Assembly (NCBI RefSeq): GCF_031143425.1
Contig: NC_090440.1
Location: 342,553,844-342,617,843 of the forward strand
Reading direction: 5' to 3'
DNA from: Pleurodeles waltl
Taxonomy: Eukaryota > Chordata > Amphibia > Caudata > Salamandridae
Length of the DNA stretch: 64,000 nt
A program made the translations under genes and the position numbers. Below, one piece after another: positions 1-11,265 of this stretch. Every line of letters begins with the position of its first letter. The stretch's first letter is position 1. The notes below the pieces were generated by a model, which worked only from the letters and a program-made list of their open reading frames with translations, was not told the DNA's origin and did not search any database.

Positions 1-1056
1 TTGGCTTTACTTCCATTGATCTCCGAAGGATAGTCAGTAGACACAGGAATAGCCGCCACTGACTCATGATGAGACCTGGACATAACTGTGACAACATAGA
101 CCCCTAAAAATATACAGGATCAACATTGGACCACACACATGTACCATAGGCATTGAGGTACTGTACTTATGTGCGTCACCTTGCTAACCTCTCCTGACGC
201 CAAACATGCCCAATTTGTGCAATACAGATATGTAGGCCACACGTTTGGCCATCTAGTGAGTCAGTCAAGAGTGAAAATCCTGTACATGACGCAGCGTATC
301 ATGGTTCACAGTAGTATGATGTCTCACATGTGCCCATGCACCGTCATGACCAAAGTGGGTGCAATCAGCCTATCTCAGTTTTGTCACAAATGTAATATAA
401 CATTAAAATGGCAAAATGACCCAAACCCAGTTAATGCCTGAAACTTTGACGCATACGCGTAAAAAGATGACGCTTATGCCCGAAACCATTATAACCATTG
501 CCCCTGAGCTGTATCTTCCACACTGTACCTCAGAAAATTGGTTAAGTGTAAAACTATTTCCAAACATATGGATGTGGGCTCTATTCTACTCCTGTGCGTC
601 GAAAAAAATGACACGCAGACTGTATGCGTCAAAATAGTTTGACGCATAAAGATAAATACGCCTGCCATTTTAGGCAGGAAGTGATGTAATAGGATATCCT
701 GTTTACAGATTATGTACAGTGGGTGTACTTTCACTTTCACCTTGCAGTCTGTGATGCTTCCTGACTGTGTAGCTGTGTTGAGAGTTTTGTCTGGTCAAAT
801 TGTGCTTTGGTCTCCTGTGTGGTCTATTTTTTGTCTTTTTGTGAACAAAAACTTGTTGTTGTATCCTGTCTGAGTGTTTTTTGTGTACATTTCTGTTGCA
901 AAGTATTGTCTTTGTTTTGTTGGAAGTCTGTTGTGGGTAGTGTTAGTTTGGGTATAGTTGGGCTCTGTTAGTTGTTTAGTTTAAGTTTTTCCTGTTATAC
1001 TTTCCCCCTATTCTCCTTTGTTCCTGTTTATCCCCTATTTCTCTGTTGCTGCTAAG
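1..1056. other. Left flank of element C, no gene recognised
   Basis: No coding region with recognisable features. At 440-660 there are several GACGCA/TGCGTC motifs (for example near 448, 469, 596, 627 and 639) resembling those in the right end of element C, so this is likely subterminal sequence of that element. From about 760 to 1050 the plus strand is T/G-rich leader-like sequence ahead of the first Myb-type exon. Confidence 0.4.
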
Positions 1057-4000
1057 ATGGTGGATAGACCTCGTCTTGGCAAGATGGGTGAGGAGGAGCT
1101 GGGTGGATTTATATGGCTGGTGTGCCATTTTCTACCCCTAATGATTGAGGCAGGTGGGCAGGTGATACAGGGGTATCACACTTAGGCACGGAGGCTCTGA
1201 TGGGCAAAGGTGTTGCATCATCTGTAACAGATTCATCGGACACCAAGGAACGACCACCAGCTGAAGCACCACTGGGCTGACCTTATCTCCAGGGAGCAAG
1301 ATCTGCTGGACCACCTGGGGATTGTGATTGGTGGCCCTGTTGGTGAGTATAAATCATGTAAATGTGCACGTTTAAATGCTCTGTAGTGACATCAGATGAT
1401 TTTTACAATATCTGCGGCAATGTTGATGAGTGTGTGGAATGTTACTTTGATCATACAGGGTCATATATCTACTTTGTTAAGGACCACAATTGCTGGCTGT
1501 TAGGAAGCAAGAGCTCCGCACACTTACGGAATACTTTTGCATTATGTAAGTTAGTGCTGCCTTTGTGTCAAACAGCAACACAAAACAGGAGCCAATTATT
1601 TATAGATATAGGCCACAGTTGCCTGTGAGGTATAGAAATTTCCAAATAATTACCAACATTTGTTGACGCAACAGCTAGACTGACTTTTGAAACACTACAT
1701 GAGGCTGAAAATGAGTGCAGGATTCACGTCAATTGATGATAGCAATGTGGCCCGAACATATGTTTCATGTGTGTCTGGTGAGTGTATAAGGAAACCGATC
1801 ACGGAAATTCCAAAAATCTTAGGGATTATTGTGCCCCTCCTTCATTTCGGATACATGTCTGATCTGGATATGGACACATAGGGAACAAGTCCTAGCTGCG
1901 TTCAGCTAACATCTTAGACTGGTATTTGGAGTTTGTAGTGCCACATTTCATTTAGGGATGGCTGGCCCAAGGTATGCACATGGGTTCATATCTCTATGGT
2001 TAGTGCAACTCATCATTGCTGGGCCACATCAATGAAGAAACTGTAACAACATGAGGGCTAACAACTGTCCCTGGCCTTCTGTACATTGTAACTGTGTGTC
2101 ATAAATTTGCCATGGTCACAATGGCTGGTTGACTGGTAATGCAGTCCTCACAGAAAGTGGCTTTGGATGTCTCTCTTGGATACACATAATGAGACGAATA
2201 CACTCCATTATTATGTCTGCTCACTAATGAAGGAGCATGTTTGCCACCACATGATAGTTAGGGCCAGTGCATGTGTGCAGATATGTGTGTAACACTCACT
2301 GGAGACCCATGTTATGCACATGATAGCCGTGCTATATCGGATGAAGTATCATCATGTCTGAGAGGCTTTACTTTCTTATGTAATCATACACATAGTATTT
2401 CTCTTTGGAATTGTTGTACAGTGCACAGACATTGAGCACATTTCTCCCTTCCATGCCTTACAGGTGGACGGGCACCCTACATTGTTGGTGAGGTGGCTTG
2501 ATTCGAAGACCCAGACAACTCCAGTAAGTGTTGATATGTCTGTTATGTGTTGTGTTTGCTGGTGATGTGTGATGGACTCCTGTGTGTTGGACACATAGCA
2601 AGGTGTGATGCGCTGGCCAATCTTTTGTTTTGTTCCATGAGTGGAATATTATTTTATCACCATCTTTGACTTGGCCAATCCTTATCCTATTGTCTTATTT
2701 AGGGATTCTAGGCCAGTCCTGTAGGCCCCGCAATGTGAATAGGGATGAGTCATGTGGATAACACTTGAATCAGAAAGAGTTGCACTGGACCTAATTTGTG
2801 ATTTAGTCAGCCAGTCAGACCCAAATTCTCCCAGAATGTGGCTGCCAAATGCTTACCCACAGACTTCTGCTTCCCAATTCACTAATGAACTTATTAAACT
2901 GCAGGTTGAACTTCCTAGCAGCATGTAGCTCCACATGTAGTGCTACAAGTATGTGGCACTGGAGTGCAAAGGCCTAGGTGTGCATGCAACTCATGGCCAG
3001 GGGTGTTCGGGCATCTCTGTGTTTGTTGTAAGTCATGGCTTACTGGTAGTAAATGATGGGGACAAAGGTCTGCATTTCCAAACATGAGTGGCGCTGGGAT
3101 TGGTCAAGAGTTTTCTATCTCCTATTTGAAGATCCTCCTTATCCTGTGGTGTGTGTGTTGAGCCAAACACATGTCCAGCTTTCCTAAGCTTCTTGGGTGT
3201 CCTTGTTGTTTGAAATTGTTAGTTGTTAGTCCACCCACCCACCCTCAAACACAGGCATAGGTTTGTGAATAGTGTACCTAGGACTGATGATACAAGTTTG
3301 GTACACAGACATGTAAATCAGTGAATCTTTTGTCTGAACCTAGTTTACACACTCATGTTTCGCACATGAGTACTATACTAGCAAGTACATTTACAACTTT
3401 CAGATCATGTGGCCCTAGATTTCCATCCCGTACAATGACATTTATAGCCCTGGCAGTGGTGGAGAATGTGCAGCATGATTGATAGCAGACAACTGGCAGA
3501 ACATAGATGCCAAAATCATTCCAGTTGTTACCCATCTTGTAGGGTTTGGATGTGCTATGTGTGATAGGACCTTTGTAGGCTGGCTTGCCATGTCCTTCCT
3601 CAGGGACAATCAATGATCTGTATGATGACATGAGCTGTTACAAGTACAATAGATGTATTGTCTTATTTACTTCTTGTGCCATTTCACACAATGCAGTACC
3701 CAATGTTAGATTTTCTATTTGTCTTCACAGCTGCAATTATGACACCCATCCAGGTCAGGGAGTTTCAACGGTGGGCAATGAGGTATCAACACATACTTCA
3801 AGTCGAGTCTAGGTACTGGAAAATGGCCAGAAGATATTGGCATGAACGGGCCTCCGGAGCCTGGAGGGCATTTCCACATGGCGGCCCTTCTTTGCTCACC
3901 ACAACCACTACCAGCACCACCACCACTACCACCCAGGTGGCACCAGCAGCAGCTGGGACTGTTGCAGGAACATCCTCAGCAAGTGCTCCAGGCCCAAGCA

Positions 4001-4210
4001 CAGCACCACCTGCAGGGCAGCCCACAGCCATGGACACTACACGGCCCCACACTTCCTCGGCTGGTACCCAGATCACCCCAGCTGCAGCCATTGACCCTGC
4101 TGCTTTTGGACATATGCAGCGTAAATTGGACCGTGTCCTGCTGAAGATGAGTTGACTGCGGCAGGAGGTGCAACATGTCAACCAGCGGGTGCGGTCAATC
4201 AAGAGGACCC
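1057..4210 (+). pseudogene. Myb/SANT-like accessory gene of element C, three exons, broken
   Basis: Three putative exons: 1057-1342 (ATG to a TTG|GTGAGT donor), 2464-2523 (TTACAG acceptor, GTAAGT donor) and 3731-4210 (TTCACAG acceptor). Exon 1 gives a trihelix/Myb-like stretch ending in HHWADLISREQDLLDHLG, a pattern close to the third helix of SANT-like DNA-binding domains. Exon 3 begins with a basic/aromatic segment (QRWAMRYQHILQVES), passes through a Thr/Ala/Pro-rich linker and ends in a heptad-like coiled coil. An AATAAA signal lies at 4433-4438. Breaks: a frameshift near 1185-1200, stops in exons 1 and 2, and a TGA at about 4153 inside the coiled coil. Likely role by analogy with Harbinger Myb-like proteins: binding the element ends and recruiting transposase. 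Splice sites are inferred from consensus only. Confidence 0.5.
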
Positions 4211-5246
4211 TACGGAGGGCCAACCTGTAGCAGATTAAACAGACATGATTCCCTCCCCTCCCTCCTCTTTCCTGGTTCTTATACTTTGTGGGTTTAGGGG
4301 GCTTAGTGTTAGGTTAGTATAGAATGTTAGTTTAGTTAGTGTTAGTGGGTAGGGGGTCCTGTATATTTCTACTGTTTATTTTTAAGTGTGTTGGGAAATG
4401 TTGGGGTTTTTGTGTGTTTAAAAAAGAATATAAATAAAATTAAAACAAAAAAACAAAAAAATATATATTTGTTTAGTATAGGATAGTATGTGTTTAGGTT
4501 AGTAGCTATTGTCCTCCATGTGTCCCGTCTCATAAGGGGGGGTGGGGGATTAATGTTTAGAAAGTTTTATTAAATGTGATAAATAAGTTTTGCTTAGGTT
4601 AGTTAGGGACAGTTGTGGGTAATGAGTAGTTAGAGTAGATTAGGGTAGGTAAGGCTTTTCCCCAAATTTTCACTTCTGTTTTTACTGTTTAATAAATATG
4701 TAGGTAGCCCTTTAAAGTATGTGTGAAAGACCAGGGCCTTGGCATGAGTGTACAGTGTATCTTTTGTATTACATGTTGTGTCCTATGCTGCTAACAAATC
4801 CCAAATGAGCTGTAATATTGGCAGCTACCCCAAAGCTACCTTGCAAAGATTAGGCCATTCATTGCAACCACCAATCACAGTTACTATGGATCCCAAAGTG
4901 TGTTGTTTTCATAATGTATGTATTCAATGTCACATACAGTGCTTCCAGATTTAGTATTGGTGACACTGTGTTATGTCTGACTGCAGTCTCATGTCCAAGG
5001 AAACCCTTATAAGGTGAGTGGTAGTAAGCTATCTTGTAGTATGGTTTCCATAACTCACATAGATCATTTGTTACACTGTTCAGCATGATTACTTATTTGG
5101 ATGTAAACTCATACTCCTCCATTCATGCAGTTTGGTGACTGTTCACTTATATTTGTGGGCAATGTTACATGTGTTAGTTTTGCATTGAAGCACCATTTAA
5201 TGGTTTATATATCCCTTGCAGAAGGGTTGATCTGTCCAACACAGCA
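4211..5246. other. Spacer between convergent genes of element C
   Basis: Contains T/G-rich 3' UTR-like sequence after the plus-strand gene, with AATAAA at 4433-4438 and an A-rich run at 4436-4465. The rest, to the stop codon of the minus-strand gene at 5247, shows no recognisable coding sequence. In elements A and B a transposase lies next to the Myb genes; nothing comparable is visible here. Confidence 0.5.
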
Positions 5247-7089
5247 TTATGGTGTATAGTTTATCTTTTCCTCAGTTGTTACCCTCAAGAAGGGCAGAGT
5301 CTGCTGACTGATGTTTGTCAGCTCGTCATCTATGTCATCAGGGTAGTCCTGGACAGGCATATCCGCAGGAGATCCATCGTCCTCTGCAATGAAATAGGGT
5401 ACAATTAGTGTGTCTGTGTTGTGGCATTTTTGATGTGACGCCTGCCTTGTGATGATTTCACATTGTGATCTTGGTTCCTGTTCATTGATCCAGTCTTTCA
5501 GATGGGCATTCTCCCAGGCCTATGCCCCACCTGCATGTCACATGTATTGTGGTCCATTAGTGGACTTGTCAGCATCACATCCTCTAGGTGTTGGTTCTGG
5601 CCAAATAGTGAATTGCCACCTTCTTGTCCTACTCAACCCTCCCCCTACTTCCATTCTCATGGTGAGACCTTTCACTGGCTGTGGGTGGCACTAGCAGCAC
5701 ACTTAACAATCTGGACCTGCCCCGGGCTCTGATCTTTCACATCCACCTATATGTAGTTGAAATGTAGAGTATACTATGCATAGCATTGTTATGGCACGAT
5801 ATGGATGTTGGCATTGGTAATGTGTACAGCTGATGTTGGGGAATGTGTGGTACATTGGATTACACTGATTGTCGTAGCAGTGTCCTATTTCCTCCTCTGA
5901 CTGTGCAGGTGTATTTCAGTGACCAGTTCCACGTGTCCTCCCCCTCAATGCTGTTGTTTGAGCAGTATGACATTTGGGATGTTGCATTGTGACCCAGGCA
6001 CAGGCTGGACCCTGACATATGCAGCATGGGTATGACATTAGTGCTGTGTACCTCCTAATGTTGATGACATTGGCTGATGTTTGCGGCAACTATGGGCATT
6101 CACATTTGACAGGACTGGAACATTTGTCTTGTTTCAGGGGATTGTTAACGTTGTCATCCTAAACACTCTAATTTAGGTGTGTATGATCCATGGGGAAGTT
6201 ACTGCCATTGGCTACTTGACCAGCACACACAGGAGAGGTGGTAGTGGCAACTTTTGTCAATGTTACATTCCAGTTGTCGGTATGGCTAGAGGTTGTTAAT
6301 TGGGCCCTAGTTAATGTAGGGGGTATAGTGGCTGATGTGTGACGGGATGCCAGTTTGACATTGTGCCCTTCCTTCCTGGCATGGCTTTACCTTTGCAACA
6401 TCGTTGGCATGGCAGCATACTCCCATGGAAAGGTTGTTGGTGTTGTGTTATGGTGTGCCCCAGCTTTTCTCTGAACGGGCCATGCCCGTGCCGTACCCTT
6501 TTACCCATGCCACTCCATGTATATGATGACTTACATGCATTGTGTAGTAGGTATTCCACCCCCCCGGTTGCAGCTAACATTAGTGCATTTTACTTTCCCA
6601 TGCGACTTACCCTGCATGTGTGTTGTCTCCTGGTAGTCTGCGCTGTCCTGTCCTTGAATCCCTGTGACGATCTCCTCAGGGATGAAGGCTGCAACCATCT
6701 CCTCCATGTGGTCCAGGGGCTCCTGGTGTGCTGGACTCCAGTCTGCAGTGCTGCCTTCCTGTTCCTGGCCATCTTTTCCTTGGTCCTGCGCTTGCAGTCA
6801 TGCCAGCGTTTCTTGCACTCGATGGCTGTTCTGTGTACTTCTGCCACACTGTTAATCTTGTCAACAATTTGTTGCCATATTGCCTCTCTCCTGCTGATTG
6901 GCACTTTGAGGTGACAAACAGTTGGTGCTGGTGTTCCGTCACCTCTTTAACCAGAATTTCCTGCTCCTCTGCACTGAAGTGACACTTTCTATTCTTCTTC
7001 TCCCTCTCCTGGGTCTTGTGTGGGTCCTCCTGGCTGGTTCCTGGTCTGTTGTCATCTTCCTGGGGTCTGTACAGGCATCTGGGATCCAT
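5247..7089 (-). pseudogene. Myb/SANT-like gene 2 of element C (NAIF1/PF13873-like), two exons
   Basis: Exon 1 runs 7089 to 6611 (ATG at 7089-7087; donor AGG|GTAAGT at 6611/6610). Exon 2 runs 5383 to 5247 (acceptor TTCATTGCAG; stop TAA). The N-terminal 90 residues resemble the Myb/SANT-like domain of NAIF1-type proteins: a basic start followed by FSAEEQEILVKEV, then WQQIVDKINSV and KKRWHDCKRRTKEKM, giving the spaced aromatic residues of a tri-helical DNA-binding fold. The C-terminal part is acidic. Two frameshifts are needed: one near 6905-6925, between helices 1 and 2, and one near 6740, ahead of the acidic tail. Known: PF13873/NAIF1-like proteins accompany Harbinger transposases and bind DNA. 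The gene starts close to the right terminus, as gene 2 does in elements A and B. Introns inferred from consensus. Confidence 0.7.
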
Positions 7090-7099
7090 TTTGGCTCTC

Positions 7100-7407
7100 C
7101 TTTGCTGAAATGGCTGTGTTTGCGGTGATTTGTGATGCTATTGCGTCAAAAACCGCAGCATATCTGGTTTGCGATGTCGTAAATCGGCTCACAGTCATTT
7201 CCGCCGTGTTAACGTCGTTTTCCTTTAGGAGGTGACGCTGCGGTGTGTGTAAAAAAAAATGACTCACACCTGTGGTTTGTGCCGCCTTGCGTCAAAGTAT
7301 AAATTTGATGCCCGCACGGAGCACAGAAATGGCGTTAGCCGGCAGTAAAATTGTTGACGCAAAACTGTATTGGCGCAGTTTTGCGTCAAAAAGTATAAAT
7401 ATGGGCC
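7100..7407. repeat. Right terminal region of element C with GACGCA hairpin
   Basis: The last 300 bp repeat GCGTCA/TGACGC-type motifs and contain a perfect 14-bp inverted repeat: TTGACGCAAAACTG at 7354-7367 and its complement at 7376-7389, separated by 8 bp. The terminus reads GTATAAATATGGGCC and is followed by TAT at 7408-7410. Short G+C-poor terminus and repeated subterminal motifs fit a transposase-binding end. Confidence 0.6.
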
Positions 7408-7432
7408 TATATTCCTTAAACACACACACATA

Positions 7433-7440
7433 TCTATCTG

Positions 7441-7501
<61 letters not shown>

Positions 7502-7665
7502 ATATCTTCATGTATATATATATATATATATCTTATATATATTTCTTTATCTCTCTCTCTCTTTATCTATCTATCTATCTATCTATTTATCTATCTATCT
7601 ATCTACCTATCTCTCTATATATATCTATATATATCTATATATATAGATCTACATATATATATAGA

Positions 7666-7709
<44 letters not shown>

Positions 7710-7755
7710 TATATATAGATATATATAGAGAGATAGGTAGATAGATAGATAGATG

Positions 7756-7852
<97 letters not shown>

Positions 7853-7886
7853 AGAGAGAGAGAGAGAGATAAAGAAATATATATAC
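7433..7886. repeat. Long palindromic compound microsatellite (TCTA/TA/TAGA)
   Basis: A (CTAT)n array at about 7436-7502 is followed by TA-rich spacer, then CT-rich and (CTAT)n sequence (7534-7620), a TA core centred near 7668, and finally the reverse complement order: TAGAGAGATAGGTAG, a long (TAGA)n array (7740-7850), AG-rich sequence and AAGAAATATATA to about 7884. The two halves are complementary beyond the simple repeat itself: TTTCTTTATCTCTCTCTC on the left mirrors GAGAGAGATAAAGAAA on the right, and CTACCTATCTCTCTAT mirrors ATAGAGAGATAGGTAG. The right tetranucleotide array is much longer than its inner-left partner. Open frames rich in YLSI residues here are microsatellite translations, not genes. 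Confidence 0.9.
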
Positions 7887-8689
7887 ACACATACCGATAA
7901 TACATAATTTAGCTTTTTGACTGAAAGTATTCTACAATAGTAACTGGTTCTCATTGCAGCACAGTATACGAGTCTTAAGAGTAGGCTAAGTCCTTTCAAT
8001 GCTTAATTGTAAGTTTGAGATGTGAAGGTTAATGATCACCTGCTGAAGCCATTTTACTAGTCAGTGACTGCCACACTAAGTTAGAGAATACCCTTGGACA
8101 AAATCACCAGAAGGAAAAAGCTGGTGGAAGAAAATAAAACTCTAAAGTATGCCAGCAAAAACATCATACACAGGAAAAGAGAACTGAAAGGCATGGCGCA
8201 GAAAGGGAAAACAAGAATAACCCAGAGGAAAATCTAGGGGAGCATGGAAAGCCAAAAGCAGCTAGACAAAATCTGGAAGGTGTGTGACACACTTCTAGGA
8301 CAAACTGGCTGGTTGGAAGAGGTGAATGTGACCCAGACACAGATTCCATCATAATGGCTTAGGAAAACTGCCATAGAGCTAAAGAGGAATGTGGGTTTGG
8401 GCAGAAAACAGAAAGTCGAGGTTGATAGACCTTGCCTGGCCTCCTAAAATGATTTCCTGTTTGGCATTAAGGGAAGACCAATCTGTGGATCGCAAGCCCT
8501 TACCCACCAGCACACCCACGCACCACACAATGGAGGCCTCCAAAGCAAGAAGAATGTAGGAAGCAGTGAGAGAGAGTTAAATGCACAGCACTTCCCAGAG
8601 TGCTTGGCGATGAGTGCCATTGTAAACACATGCATGACAAGGGACCGTTCCTAACAGTATACCCCCCTTTGACACCCCCAGACTTATTA
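7887..8689. other. No gene recognised; possible 3' flank of Gypsy remnant
   Basis: About 800 bp without a recognisable gene. Being directly downstream of a minus-strand Gypsy integrase, it may include the Gypsy 3' end or LTR, but no LTR boundaries, TSD or polyadenylation signal could be fixed. Confidence 0.3.
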
Positions 8690-9630
8690 ACAAGTAAACA
8701 AAAACATTCTCTCCAGAACAGGAATATGTACATTTGTAGTTGGTTCCTATGTCGGGTCACAAATAGGATATCCCTTTCAATAAAGCAAAATTGTAACTTC
8801 CCAACCAGAACGGGAGTCATAAATAGCTGATACTTTAGATCCTTTTGGTCCATCAACTGGGATTGATCTTTATGAAAAATAGATAATGGACATGAGATTT
8901 CAACTGTGAGACTTGGAACACCGGGTGGAGCTGCCGAGTTGGTAATAAGTGAAGGTACAGCACAACTATTCACAATTTCCATGATAGTAAAAGCTCCTAA
9001 AAAGTGAGGACAAAGCTAAGAAAGAAAACTAGACTTTATCAGCTACGGAGTATTTGAGCACAGTCCACATAAACTTGCCTGCTTGAAGCTCCATTCTATA
9101 GGATGCAATGTTTTAAGTTGATGGTACAGGGTAGTAATTGGAGGTTTGCACCAGACTCATTCTGAGGTGAAAACCTTGTAATCAAACAAGATGACACACA
9201 TGTCTCAGTATGTATGCTATTGTTGTAGGCAGCCTCCACATAAAGATGTAAAGATGCCCAGATGTTACAAGCGGCATTTCAAATCATCTCAGAAATTGTT
9301 CCATGGCTTGATTGGTCTGTTTCATTTGGCATTAGTCTGAGGATGAAAACGTCTAGATAGTGCTCTGGATATTCCTAGAGCTCAACAAATTGTTTTCTTG
9401 AACTTTGAGACTAGAGACCTCTGTTGAACATTTTCATTGAGACTATTCCATGAAGATGAAAGATATACTTAATAAAGCATTGAGACTTATGTAACGCTGA
9501 AGGAATCTTCTTGAAAGCATATAGATGAGCCATTTTTTAAAAACATTTCCACTGTAATCATGATGGTTGTGAATCCTTTAAAAGGCAGTAATTTAATTAT
9601 GAAGTCATTATATTTATTCATATGTTTTGG
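8690..9630 (-). pseudogene. Ty3/Gypsy integrase core plus chromodomain, decayed
   Basis: Read on the minus strand across several frames, the segment follows the Gypsy integrase order. It begins with a stretch like the start of the catalytic core (TTIMITVEMF, where the family has an Asp at the Glu position), then CFIKYIFHLHGI, LGISRALS followed by FHPQTNAK (family: HPQTDGQTER), then W-x-S-L...EAAYNNSIHTET (family: EFAYNNS...TG.SPF). After about 300 bp come the chromodomain motifs KGYP and EPTTNVHIPVL at about 8720-8790, where two Trp codons have become stops. Known: chromoviruses carry a C-terminal chromodomain that biases insertion toward heterochromatin. Many stops and frameshifts make this non-functional. 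The 5' part of the element is missing; LINE-B begins at 9643, apparently inserted into it. Confidence 0.75.
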
Positions 9631-10053
9631 AGATATGGGATATCAATCAATCAATACACTTTAATCAGTTAACATAAAAAACAATAAAAACATCCCAATC
9701 CAAAACAATACAATAAATATAACTACACATACCTGACCATTAAAAACATGAAAAACAACATGACAGATGTCATGCACTCATATGGTTCCGATAGCGGAGC
9801 CGATGCTGTACCTCTTATCCCCAGGGAGACTGCCAATGATCAAGGAACCACAACCCCTAAATCACACTGCCCCTGTGGGGAAGTGGGGGTTAGGATAAAA
9901 CAAGAAAAGATAGACTTGCAGTACAAGGCCTGCTCTGCTGACCTGCAACAATGTGTAAGAGGGTCTGCACTCTCTGGACCTTTTGGTGTTGGTGAGGATG
10001 CATTGACCTGGAAACAGCAAAGAGAATAGTTTACCAACAGTTGTTAGCATTTA

Positions 10054-10869
10054 GGGCCTCATTATGACATTAGCGGCAAATGCCGCCTACCGCCACAGCG
10101 ACGGCCGCCAACATACCATCACCGTGGCTACCGACCGTCCGTGGCATTATGACCTTAGACGGAATTCCGCCAATGGTCATGGTGGCGGATGGCGGTAAGG
10201 TGGCGCTGCTGCCAGCAGAAGCCCCACGCCAGCATAACACCGCCTACCGTGTCATGTTCCATGATACGGCCTGGTGGTGTTTTGCTGGCGGACGCTGCTG
10301 CTGGCAACAGCGCTGTGTGCGGTCTCCTGCCAGAGGATCCCCTGCAAGCAGGTAAGTTCTCTGACAGGAGAGGGGAGTGTTGTGTGTGTGACTGTGTGTG
10401 AATGCCTGCATGCATGTGTAATGCGTGTGTGCATGAGTGGGTGTGAGTGTACGTGCATGTTGTGTTGTGAGATTGCGTGTGTGCCTGGATGTATGTTCGT
10501 GGGTGTTGCTGTCAGTGTGTATGAATGTATGAATGCGTGGATGAATGTGTGTATGTGTGTGTATATAGGCGTGTATGTATGTGCATGTGTGTGTGTAAAT
10601 GTGTGGGGTCGGGAGTGGCGGTACAGAACCCACTGAAACAATGGCGGTAGGTGGGGTCAAAATGCCATGGTCAGCCTAGTGACAGCCGCTGGGCTGGAGA
10701 CTGTAGTCTCCAGCCCGGCTGTCATTACCACCGTGGCGGTTGAGGTGTTGACTTGCCAGTTTGGCTTTGGCCATACCACCAATGTCATAATAGTGGAGGT
10801 AGGTACCGCCAGCATGTTGGCGGAAATACCTCCACTATATCACCGACTGCCGGGATTGTAATGACCCCC
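10054..10869. mobile_element. Non-autonomous Harbinger element (816 bp), TSD TTA
   Basis: Termini GGGCCTCATTATGACATT and, on the other strand, GGGGGTCATTACAATCCC form imperfect TIRs, each followed by GGCGG-rich sequence. Flanked by TTA at 10,051-10,053 and 10,870-10,872, the TWA target typical of PIF/Harbinger. The interior has CCGCC/GGCGG-rich subterminal sequence shared with elements A and B and a TG-rich low-complexity core at about 10,378-10,600. It has no transposase. Lies in the 3' region of LINE-B. Confidence 0.85.
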
Positions 10870-10880
10870 TTAGTGACTAA

Positions 10881-11024
10881 GGGCTTTATTTATATCACAA
10901 ATGTGACAGATATCCCGTCCTCTGTATTACGATCCCATTATGTCACAGTGTGATCATATTACAGCAGATGGCATATCCATCATGTTTGTGACAGAGTATT
11001 CCATCGCGAAATCTAAATCAGCCC
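10881..11024. mobile_element. Short MITE, GGGCTTTATTTA / GGGCTGATTTAGA ends
   Basis: Ends GGGCTTTATTTATATC and, on the other strand, GGGCTGATTTAGATTTCG are similar inverted termini, and the sequence contains GTGACAGATATCCCGTCC, resembling the interior of the MITE at 27,551-27,717. The flanking triplets (TAA left, ATA right) do not match, so a TSD is not confirmed. About 144 bp, no coding capacity. Confidence 0.55.
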
Positions 11025-11265
11025 ATAAATAGTTATTTACAATAGTATACACTCACAGGCTTCATCACAAACAATGCATGAGAGACGGTACACTTCAAAA
11101 GTAAAGCTGGAGTTTCTGGCACTCCCAAGAATCGGTCAACATACAGATTTCAGTTTAATTTTGAATACTTATATATTGCGCTCTAAAGTCTTCTCTTATT
11201 TTTGATACAACAACTTGTCAAAAAATACTGAAGTGAGGGTTTTCAGTTCAGATGCAATTTTTAGT

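Larger units (their letters stand above)
1057..7407. mobile_element. Harbinger-like element C with two Myb-type genes, no transposase seen
   Basis: Seen: two convergent spliced genes for Myb/SANT-like proteins (1057-4210 plus, 5247-7089 minus), followed by a right terminus at about 7100-7407 that ends in GTATAAATATGGGCC and then TAT. GACGCA-type motifs are frequent in the right 300 bp and also at about 440-660, as expected for subterminal transposase-binding repeats. The left inverted terminus was not found, so the left boundary given is only the first exon; the element probably starts within the first few hundred bases or before the window. No DDE transposase reading frame was found between the genes. 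Inference: a PIF/Harbinger-family element that kept accessory genes but lost, or never carried, its transposase. Confidence 0.55.

Noticed and set aside
1362..1881. Two small plus-strand frames of 88 and 64 codons
   Set aside because: They lie in the inferred intron after exon 1 of the element C Myb-like gene and show no family features.
6339..6914. Plus-strand 191-codon frame with hydrophobic segments
   Set aside because: Antisense to the Myb-like gene 2 exon of element C; hydrophobicity reflects the complementary codons.
7272..7999. Long open frames rich in YLSIYLSI on both strands
   Set aside because: They are translations of the TCTA/TAGA and TA microsatellites; no start context or domain.
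10244..10660. His/Thr-rich open frames on the minus strand and Cys/Val-rich frame on the plus strand
   Set aside because: They arise from the TG-rich core of the 816-bp MITE and have no conserved features.
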